Shown here in pieces: positions 42,530-50,000 of a DNA stretch of 50,000 bases. Below the pieces are notes generated by a model. The model searched no databases. It was not told the origin of the DNA and saw only the letters and a program-made list of their open reading frames with translations. Location of the stretch: positions 1 to 50,000 of the forward strand of contig JBBHKE010001596.1 of NCBI GenBank assembly GCA_037447655.1. Reading direction: 5' to 3'. Source of the DNA: Zygnema cylindricum (taxonomy: Eukaryota; Streptophyta; Zygnematophyceae; Zygnematales; Zygnemataceae). Position numbers and translations under genes: made by a program. Every line of letters starts with the position of its first letter. Within the stretch, counting starts at the first letter, position 1.

Positions 42530-43650
42530 ATTTAAAGGTTTTCAGACATAACCAAAGGTCTATAATTTGTAGTGTTGTGTATCGGTAAAAAATTTATCGC
42601 GATAACACCGATACCGATAGTTATCGGTTATCGAACGGTCAGAGGTCTCGATATATCGGTCTGAGACCAACAAATTCCATATCGGCGATAACTTAAAAAA
42701 TTATAGTATGCATACAATAGTACTTTATATAGCGTGGCATGCCACGTATAAGAATCTGTTCCGTCTCTATTTAACTGCGATTTATCACGGACAGCGCAGC
42801 ACATAAACGTTGGACGGTTAACTGAACAGGAATTTTACGGAAACTTACAGAATTGTATCGACAAACTGGTGAACATGGAACGGCAAAAGTTCAACGGACG
42901 CAAAATAACATTCTGCGCGCCGCCGAAATCGAACGGACAACTTGGAATGAGAAAATACGAGCGGACGGCCAGCGTGAGCGCCGACATCCCGGAATGGCTC
43001 TTTTGGCAGCTTATGCCAAAATGCCAACAGATTGACACGTGGCAGGTCCCAAATGGATCCCAAGAAAGAAAGGGACAAAGCCATGGCGTCGAATGTGAAT
43101 GGTACATCGTTTTTACTGGATCCGTACCAAAACCGTACAGATTTCATGGCGGCCTCTGTACTTTTTGTGTAATTTTTGTGCGATCTGATTGGTACACCTC
43201 AGTTGATAGGGGTTGTTAGATTTGTTACTTCTGCCTATTTTAACGTATATGTGATGACGGCGGATTCTGTATACCTAAATCAGCGTTATGGAGAAATTAC
43301 AATTAAACATTATTTTGAGAATGTGATTGATACACGATTTAGCGTAGATGACACTAATTCATTATTCACACTAATAATTTCTATACGCTAATAACGATTC
43401 ACGGTGTACTGATCGGTGAGGTCGCTCGAGGGACAGACAACAGACTTGTCCATACAGTCTGCAGACGGACAGAGATGATATATTTAAAGGTTTTCAGACA
43501 TAACCAAAGGTCTATAATTTGTATAGAGAGTTTCCCAAATATACAGATATAGTTTTTGTTGGTCCTTGAGCGATATATCGAGCTCTCTAGCCACTCGATA
43601 TTCAAAATATTGAACTTGTTGCGATAAGAAAATTGCCGATACACATAGCG
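42530..43650. repeat. Composite MITE-like repeat with 40-bp direct repeats
   Basis: The ends are inverted: 42572 GTGTTGTGTATCGGTAAAAA and, on the - strand, from about 43645, CGCTATGTGTATCGGCAATT. A direct repeat of about 40 bp (AAAGGTTTTCAGACATAACC to ATAATTTGTA) lies at 42535-42571 and 43484-43520. The first is followed by the left half of the TATCG-rich MITE, the second by a right half (as at 47440-47530). A tandem duplication or nested insertion seems likely. Confidence 0.5.
42780..43225 (+). repeat. Highly diverged copia-type LTR fragment
   Basis: The order CCGACATCCCGGAATGG, CTTTTGGCAGCTTATG, GACACGTGGCAGG, GTACCAAAACCGTACAG, CTGATTGGTACACCTCAG and GATAGGGGTTGTTAG parallels the body of the copia LTRs (for example 31705-31945). 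It lies inside the composite repeat 42530-43650. Open frames here (42869-43219) follow from the repeat and are not considered genes. Confidence 0.45.
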
Positions 43651-44226
43651 TTTCACCCGTGTAGTTTTAGATCTTTGATTGGATTACGAATCTTTAATCG
43701 GATTTTTCTGCTGTAATAAGACAGAACATTTATTCAAGTCGATCGCGATTTAGATTCCACCGTCGCGATTCTGTCAGTCAACATTATTTCAGTCGTCACT
43801 ATTTCGGTCGTTAGTCGGCTCAAAATATTTTGAAGAGACGGGGATAGTACTGTAATGACCCCATATCTACGCTCACCTGAGGTAGGACAAAAAATGTACA
43901 GCTTGGATCTCCTGCTAAACTTTTGAAAAGTACAGGTTGCGATCATTAGAAATGATGCTGCTGTTTCCATGGAGGAGAAAAGACAAAATAATTGTACAAT
44001 CGTACTTTTTGCTTAAGGTTTTCAATGTTCCAGAATAAGGTTATTTGTCCTACCCTAAAACTGACAAAAGACACGAGATATGACTGCCCTGTATAGTCAA
44101 TGCAGTGGTCCCCAAAACTTACGTGGTGGAGAGGTACAGCAAATAATGGAAGTGTACGAACAGTACTTATTTTGTGTCAGTCGTTTTCGATGGTCCGCTC
44201 GTGCGTGGATTGAGATTCGCACGTGT

Positions 44227-44450
44227 GTACACATTGAATCGCTACTAGTGTTGATGATTTTTTTGTCAGTTAAAACATCTTTTCTCCGTATACACACGTC
44301 GGATTTTGGATCTAACGGTTGCGATTGAAATATAGCATTCTCAGCTTTCGATTGGCAGTCTCAGATTGAAAAATCGGGACCAATATGTACGGAGAAAAGA
44401 TGCTTTAAGTGGCGAAAAAATTATCAGCACTAATAGCGAACACGGTGTAC
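44227..44450. repeat. Fold-back (MITE-like) element, 224 bp, about 60-bp arms
   Basis: Left arm 44227-44290 and right arm 44388-44450 are inverted repeats: GCTACTAGTGTTGATGATTT and CATCTTTTCTCCGTA pair with TACGGAGAAAAGATG and the matching right-arm block, with scattered mismatches. The outer ends are GTACAC and GTGTAC. The same end motif (CGCTAAT..ACGATTC..CGGTGTACT) occurs at 43386-43410 and 39382-39407, so a small family is present. No coding capacity. Confidence 0.65.
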
Positions 44451-44499
44451 TTTATTGACGGCATCCAATTACAAAGACTGACGTGCTTTGCAGAGGCTT

Positions 44500-45129
44500 T
44501 TTAACTTATTACAGAGGGAAAACTTCATGTACCATCAATTTTTGTGCCCTAAATCACATCATCATGAGGGTGAACCTCTTTCGTGTCTTATCCCTATTGG
44601 AGGATAACTTTTATCTGCAGTCAACCTACTCTTTTGTCTATTTTCACTCCATACTTTGTCTTCATTCTCTTCTTGAGTTCCATCTTTGAAACCCTAACTC
44701 GTACCAGAAAAAAAAAAAAAACATTTTTTCCAAGATACACAAACTTCTTTAACTTTTTTCCTTTCCTTTACCAAACCCTAATCCTCAACCAGTCGAAAAA
44801 CTATCCATCGAAACCCTAACCAGACAAAAATAACATTAAAAAAACGTTTTTTCACGTCACTTTCTTTTTCCAAACTTCCTCCGTCCCTCGTTTCGGAGCT
44901 TTCCTTTCCTTCACCGAAACCCTAATAAACTTAAACCTCAAAGACCACATCTCTCTTTCCCCCCCTCTCTTTCCTACGTTAAAACCCTAAAAAAAATTAA
45001 ACTTCACCAACCGCTCCTCTTTTTCTCTCTCCCTCTCTATTTTCCACTGAAACCCTAAAAAACCCTTAAAAACCCTAAAAAACCCTAAAAAACTCTAAAA
45101 AAAGCCCTAAAAGACTCTGAACCTCCATC
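44500..45129 (+). promoter_or_regulatory. Upstream/leader region of the membrane-protein gene
   Basis: C/T- and A-rich sequence with repeated AAACCCTAA-type words: single copies from about 44691, then a dense run at 45050-45115 (AAACCCTAAAAAACCC and similar). Such telo-boxes are common in plant 5' regions, often near ribosomal or growth genes. I cannot locate a clear TATA box or transcription start. Several short upstream ATGs exist (44583). Confidence 0.5.
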
Positions 45130-46203
45130 ATGCGAGACATTTCTGCTTCTCGCAGTCTGTACGGATTCATCGCTGCAGTTTTCTTTATCGCAGCTTCTTT
45201 CTATCTCCTCTCTCTTAACGTCACTCGAACCAAATTTACACCATGGAGAGGTTTATGTCTTTACGAACTTTATTACTCTAAAGTCGCTTGGAAATTTCTT
45301 CACTCTGAACCCTCGTTCCGTGGAATGTGTGTATACCCTAATGTTGTAAAACCCCGGAGCGACGATATCGACTGTCCCTCGCTTCTCCCGATCCTCAACG
45401 ATTTGACGTACCAAGGCCTTCTATGTGAATACGGAGCCATTTTTACTGTGAGCAATTATTTTGCGGAAATCCAGGGAGATTTTCCATGGGTAGGGTTTCA
45501 AAGTTGGCGTGCAGCACAAAAGGGTTTTGCACTTTCGTTCGATGCTCGAAAATCGATGATGGATCATGCGGAAAGTGAGAACGACAATAATATATTTTAT
45601 TATTGGGCCGCGGTAAATAATGTGGATATGTGGGAGAATTGTCAACGCCATCACATGACTTGTCAAGAGGTTTTTGCGACAACCCTTTGGAACCTTTTCG
45701 TCAATCCTTCAAAAACCATTACGCCTGGCCAAGACATTAGTTTCAACAAAACCTTGAAGTATCTTCCTCCCTTACCAACAATTCGGCACGGATACTCGGT
45801 GTGCTCCTATTGGATGATGCACGCCGTTGTTTTCAAAGAATTTACGGCGTTCGCAAAAATGTTTTTTGTGGGTTTAGAGGGAACTTGGGATACTCACGCG
45901 GATTTGGAGCATTGTCCCATCATGTTTGACGAAGTGTATACGAATCGTAATTGTTGGTGTTTTATTATGGAGAGGGTCATCAATGTTTGGGTTTATCATT
46001 CCGGTGTGAGAATAATTTATGTTGATCCAAATACTGGGGAGCTCGACGAGCAATTTCCGTTACGAGAGAGGAAATTAATGTTGAGAAATTGGTTTGGGAA
46101 GTCGTCCATCAATTCGACAATTTCCAACTTTCGAAGTCGATTGACTCCGGAATTGAACCAACTTTATTCCCAGCTTAGCTATAAAAACACGGAAGACTCG
46201 TAA
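45130..46203 (+). CDS. Type II membrane protein, glycosyltransferase-like
   Basis: An uninterrupted 357-codon frame from ATG 45130 to TAA 46201, the only intact gene in the window. Residues 1-9 are short and cytosolic, 10-29 form one hydrophobic helix (signal anchor), and the rest is a soluble domain rich in Trp, Tyr and Cys with possible N-glycosylation sites (Asn30, Asn206, and NST near 338). That is the layout of a Golgi/ER lumenal enzyme. WVGFQSWRAAQKG (120-132) and NCWCFIMERVINVWVYH (274-290) recall the YxGxxxWR and ERxxxxW elements of DUF4422-like and related glycosyltransferases. I see no certain DxD motif; EGTWDTHAD (250-258) is a candidate. The start is supported by the N-terminal anchor and the leader ending at 45129. 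The closest family is an inference; an unrelated orphan is possible. No introns are needed. Confidence 0.75.
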   Translation: MRDISASRSLYGFIAAVFFIAASFYLLSLNVTRTKFTPWRGLCLYELYYSKVAWKFLHSEPSFRGMCVYPNVVKPRSDDIDCPSLLPILNDLTYQGLLCEYGAIFTVSNYFAEIQGDFPWVGFQSWRAAQKGFALSFDARKSMMDHAESENDNNIFYYWAAVNNVDMWENCQRHHMTCQEVFATTLWNLFVNPSKTITPGQDISFNKTLKYLPPLPTIRHGYSVCSYWMMHAVVFKEFTAFAKMFFVGLEGTWDTHADLEHCPIMFDEVYTNRNCWCFIMERVINVWVYHSGVRIIYVDPNTGELDEQFPLRERKLMLRNWFGKSSINSTISNFRSRLTPELNQLYSQLSYKNTEDS

Positions 46204-46330
46204 ATGTGGTGAGTTTCTTTTTTAGGCTTTCTGTTCTAGGGTTTTAATATAGGGTTTCTATCTTAGGAAATCTACATTAGGGTTTCTATTTTAGGGTTTT
46301 GGTTTCAAGGTTCCTTTGTCAGGGTTTGCG
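46204..46330 (+). repeat. TTTAGGG-type repeats just after the gene
   Basis: Within 110 bp after the stop codon, AGGGTTT or TTAGGG words occur about five times (46238-46325). They are the reverse complement of the CCCTAAA words in the leader of the same gene, so the two ends of a transcript could pair. Confidence 0.6.
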
Positions 46331-46737
46331 TTTACGGTTGAGGTTTTCCAGTTGTGGGAAAGGTTGTATGAGGATTTACTTTATCTATCGGTTGTGGATT
46401 GAACTCCTTAGAGTTTTTTTTGGGGTTTCAGGGTTTTTTATGGTTTTTTTAAGAGGGTTTAGGGTTTCGTTCGGAAGGTTAATCTCTTGTATGTTTATGT
46501 CTATTTTTCCTGAAAGGGGTTTGGAAAGCAGGTTTTGACAATTTGTGACGATTTTTTTTTTAGGTTAGATGTGGATATTGTAAAAGCTCATTAATCCAGT
46601 TTTTCAATTTTTTTATTCTTATTTATTTTACTTGATGTGTTCTGTAAGCAAGTAAATTTTTTTATGTTATGTCTTTCAATTTTGGGTAGCGGAATTTGCA
46701 GTGGAAATGAGAGGGGATATCCCTTTTTCTTGGATTG
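46330..46737. other. G/T-rich to AT-rich spacer, no gene
   Basis: Continues with further AGGGTTT-like words to about 46470, then AT-rich sequence. The + open frame 46299-46538 is low-complexity (Phe, Gly, Leu, Arg) and arises from these repeats. Confidence 0.45.
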
Positions 46738-46858
46738 AAAAAAAAATGACCTGTAAAAAATAATCGACCCGTAAAAAGAAAAAATCACCTGTAAAAAAAA
46801 AATTGACCTATAAAGGAAAAAACGACATGGAAAAAAAAATTGACTCGTAAAATGAAAG
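46738..46858 (+). repeat. Degenerate short tandem repeat (about 20-24 bp unit)
   Basis: Six successive units built on a T-G-A-C-C-x-G-T-A-A core plus an A-run: GACCTGTAAAAAATAAT, GACCCGTAAAAAG, CACCTGTAAAAA, GACCTATAAAGG, GACATGGAAAAA, GACTCGTAAAATG. The units differ, so the array is old. Confidence 0.6.
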
Positions 46859-47159
46859 GGAGAAATCTTATCGGGTTTTCAAATGGAGGAAATGTGAGAT
46901 GGGAAGGAAAAATAGGAATAGGATTTTATGGGTTTTATGATTCAAAAATATATCAATTTGTTTTTCGGGAATTCTGATTGACGGTGAAATGGAGTCACAA
47001 CATTGTCAAAAGAGCAAAATGCAACAATGCGACTATTTTGTCTTTATTTGATTTGGTTTTTTTGTTCATTTGCTGTGCACTTTTTGTCTTTATTTGACTT
47101 GGCGATTATTTGTATTTGTTTGCACCTTAGGTCCAAAAAATAAATTTATTGTAACAATT

Positions 47160-47540
47160 AGTGTTGTGTATCGAGAGCTATTTCTTGATATTCGATATGT
47201 ATCTTTTTTTGACCTAAGGATAATCGATTTATCATTCCGGTATATCGAGAAGGCTAATATAGCGATAAATAACGATATATCGCGATAAGTTATTGGGTCG
47301 ATAACTATTGTGATACCTCCGTACGCTGCTTTGCCGAAAATGGGAGGGGAGGGGGTTCCTATGTACATTTTTTCGTACATCATTTCCATAGAACAGCTGT
47401 ACGGACACCGACCTCCCACCAAGTATATTGCACTAATTTTTGTATCCTGGAGGGAAATATCGGGCTCTCTGACCGCTCAATATTCAATATATGGAATATC
47501 AAATTTATCGCAATAAGAATTTTCCTGGTACACAACACCA
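47160..47540. repeat. TATCG-rich MITE-like element with inverted ends
   Basis: About 380 bp. The left end GTGTTGTGTATCG (47161) and right end GGTACACAACACC (47527-47539) are imperfect inverted repeats. The interior is packed with CGATAT, TATCGCGATA and related words. Left-half copies occur at 40708 and 42572 and right-half copies at 43525-43645. No transposase. Flanking TA/ACA gives no clear target-site duplication. Confidence 0.6.
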
Positions 47541-48050
47541 CAATAGTGACAATACAATATTCCAACTTAAAATCAATTATTTCTTTAAAACTACAATTTC
47601 TTGAAAACTACAATTTCTTGAAAAGCACAAATATATTTTTGCGAAAATTACTAATTCTGAAAATAACGCAAAACAAGAGGCTGAAAAAAAAAAAAAAAAA
47701 GTAAAAGAAATGACTGAAAATTTTGAGCTTTAGTATGTACCTTTCTGGTACTTGTGTGATTTGTTTGTCTTTTTTGTGTAGTTTATTAGCTTACCCTTCT
47801 CTTGGCGTCCCTTATTTTTCTCTTTTCTTTTAGGATTTCCCTTTCATATTCGTTTTTTCATTTCTTTCGCGCTTTTCGTTTCCTTTGTTCCCATAATTTT
47901 TGCTCATAATTTCCGAATTTTCATAGATGTCCAATTCGTACGGATTTGGACTTTTTTCCGATTTTTACGCAGTATTCGTTACTTTCATACTTTTCGTTAG
48001 TTTTCGCTGTATGATGTACGAAAATGTACGGAATGTGCCCCCTTAAGTGT
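47541..48050. other. AT-rich spacer, no gene
   Basis: Contains a direct duplication of AACTACAATTTCTTGAAAA (about 47590-47625) and an A-run of about 18 (47684-47701). Nothing coding is visible. Confidence 0.5.
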
Positions 48051-48550
48051 AAAAAATCCTTAAAAAATCCTAGAACGTACGGAAAACATACAAAAAGGTA
48101 TGAAATTATACGGAAAGTGTACCCTAAAAACCCTAAAAGTACGGAAAATGTGAGGCGGTTGTACTGAAACATACGGGATAGTACGGAATGTACGGGGATG
48201 TACCATAAAAACCCTAGAACCCCCCTTAAAATATCCCTAAAAAGTACGGACATATACGGACACTTAACGTAAATGAACGGAAAATGTAAGGCCGTATAAC
48301 TGAAATACACGGGAATGTACGAAAATGTACCTTAAAAATCCTAAAATTCTAAAGTCATAACCGTCAAAAGTACAGAAATATACGGACAATGTACGTAAAT
48401 GAACGAAAAAAGGACGGCAGTTGTACTGCAATATATGAGAATGTATGAAAAACCCTAAAAACCCTAAAAACCCCCTTAAATAACCCTAAAAGTACTGACA
48501 TGTACGGAAACAGTACGTAAATGTACGAAGAAGTACGGGTACATAGTCGG
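48050..48550 (+). repeat. Diverged tandem repeat, about 125-bp unit, four copies
   Basis: Each unit has an AAACCCTAAA-type segment followed by GTACGGA-rich sequence, TGAACGGAAAATG, a GGCxGT(T/A)GTACTG-like block and a TACGGGAATGTACG-like block. Unit starts are near 48110, 48208, 48330 and 48450. The open frames on the - strand (47921-48310, 48364-48558) are the translation of the repeats (Tyr/Phe/Val-rich) and not likely genes. Confidence 0.6.
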
Positions 48551-48559
48551 GTACACATT

Positions 48560-50000
48560 TTATTAATTATTCAACATCGTTAGATGCGAATTGCACGTAT
48601 TCGCGTGTTGTATTATGTGAATTGGACATCTATGCTAATTTTTACCTCATAATTTTCGCTGGTTTTCTTAATAAAAGGCCCCGTTCCTTTTTTTAGCGTA
48701 TTTTAGGGTCAATTTTTTTAGGGTTTATATGCTTTCTAAATAAAGCATGGTGTAATTTATAATATATTTTGTATTCAAAATGAAAACAACACTAATAGAA
48801 TAAAAAGCAAAAACAATAGTTACTAAGAACGACGTGACGAAACCATCGGAATACGTAGTTACAAACAAAACCATAAAAAAAACCTAAAAAGTACAATAGG
48901 CATATATGATGACAATCCACACTATTTTAGCACCAAACGTTGAACAAAAAGCTTGCCTTTACGATTACCTAACTCAAGCAGTGACATGTGTGGACGCAAT
49001 CAATTCATTACCAAATTGAATTTTCCTTCTACCCTTTTTTACCGCCCTCTTCTCTCTTTCCAAAAAAACCTTGAAAAAGATGCTTCCCTCATCCTCTCTT
49101 CCCTCTCCACACTTCACCCCCGTCTCCCATCGCTGTCGTCTCGTATCTCTCGCCCATCTCTCCCCGACTATCTCCCTCTCCCCATTTCCATAAAAGTACA
49201 AATATGGAAATAGGTTTTACACGGAAACACTGAAACGAGAATTGATATTTTAATAAAGAACAAAAAAAAAAATTTAGTGTGGATCATATAAGTTCTACCA
49301 TCGTAAACGAAAAAAAAAGAGACCACAAAAAATCAAGTACAGAAAATTATCTCACAAAAAAAACACAATTACAATCACAAATAGAAAAAGAAAAGCGTAA
49401 ATTACACCAAGAAATCAAAACCCTTGAAAAACCCTTAAAACAACCATTAAAAAGCCCTATAAAATCTTTCAAAAACCCTTAAAATCCTTCAAAAACCTGT
49501 GAAAAACCAAAAGAAAACTCAAAGAGCTCAAGAAAAACGGAGAAATTGTCCAACCATCTTATACACAATCATGAGAAGATTTGAACATTTTTCGGTAAAG
49601 ATAGAATTTGAAAAAGAAGAAAACATATATAAATGAATATCCAAACAATTGTCCCTTTTAATGGTCGAATGCCTACCTTAACTCCAAAAACAACACGGAA
49701 AATGATATAGACTCCAAAGAAAAAAAAGGATAAAATGGGACAAAAATACTAGAGGAGGGAGGAGCTATAGAGATCAACAGAAAAAGAGAGAAAAGGGAAA
49801 GAAAAATAAGAAGACCTCGAAATCTGAAGTTCAAAAAAGACTAGAATAGCTTCCTAAAATCTGAACAGAAGAAAAAAATAAACAAAAAAACAAAGAAATA
49901 ATCTTCTATATATGGAGGTAGAAAGGACAGAAAAGTTCTCCAATTTGAAATTCTTCATCATGTCCCGTCACAATTCTCCGAACAAAACATGGCGGAGAGT
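48560..50000. other. AT-rich DNA, no gene recognised
   Basis: A C/T-rich tract (49025-49190) and A-rich tracts with AAACCCTT-like words (49425-49500) give open frames on both strands (48953-49213 on +, 48974-49201 on -, 49279-49482 on +) of low complexity. No domain, RNA gene or transposon end is seen. Confidence 0.5.

Noticed and set aside
42853-43219. Overlapping open frames on both strands near 43 kb
   Set aside because: They coincide with a diverged LTR fragment and show no domain.
47921-48558. - strand frames rich in Tyr, Phe and Val with membrane-like segments
   Set aside because: Translations of the GTACGG/CCCTAAA tandem repeats; apparent membrane character comes from base composition.
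1-50000. CRISPR array, rRNA genes or a bacterial defence island
   Set aside because: No regularly spaced identical repeats, no rRNA landmarks, and the gene content is plant retrotransposons.

Overview
The window reads as intergenic, repeat-dominated nuclear DNA of a streptophyte (land plant or charophyte-grade alga). Evidence: Ty1/copia and Ty3/gypsy retrotransposons of plant type, ACGT-core plant promoter motifs in the LTRs, and AAACCCTAA-type telomere-like repeats around the one intact gene. A gypsy element carrying its own C5 cytosine DNA methyltransferase, an arrangement I know of from charophyte algae and dinoflagellates, hints at a non-seed streptophyte, but I cannot name the species. 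No rRNA, functional tRNA, CRISPR or bacterial-type operon is visible.

Layout. 1-2.5 kb: AT-rich sequence with one decayed ORF fragment. 2.5-8.1 kb: 5' half (LTR plus gag) of a Ty3/gypsy element on the + strand (element A). 8.1-14.56 kb: 3' half (protease, DNA methyltransferase, RT, RNase H, integrase, PHD-like finger, LTR) of a related gypsy element on the - strand (element B). A and B share the LTR body in opposite orientation; together they hold most of one element split into two inverted halves. 14.6-36.3 kb: head-to-tail array of four defective copia elements (C1-C4) with full and 5'-truncated LTRs. 36.3-38.7 kb: 3' half of a second gypsy lineage with a degenerate chromodomain. 38.7-45.1 kb: no genes, but LTR fragments, fold-back (MITE-like) elements, short repeat clusters and a strong hairpin. 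45.13-46.20 kb: the only intact protein-coding gene, a 357-residue type II membrane protein resembling glycosyltransferases. 46.2-50 kb: AT-rich DNA with a MITE-like element and diverged tandem repeats.

How the parts work together. The copia copies share a primer-binding site matching the anticodon half of plant initiator tRNA-Met, and the gag start codon lies inside it. C3 and C4 share several disabling lesions, so that lineage was probably copied by proteins supplied in trans. The LTRs carry an antisense tRNA-like, SINE-like module and a cluster of plant bZIP/bHLH-type sites. The most notable system is the methyltransferase-bearing gypsy pol, which also ends in a PHD-like finger; an element with both could in principle read chromatin and write DNA methylation. 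This copy is inactive: two in-frame stops in the methyltransferase, a mutated RT active site and several frameshifts.
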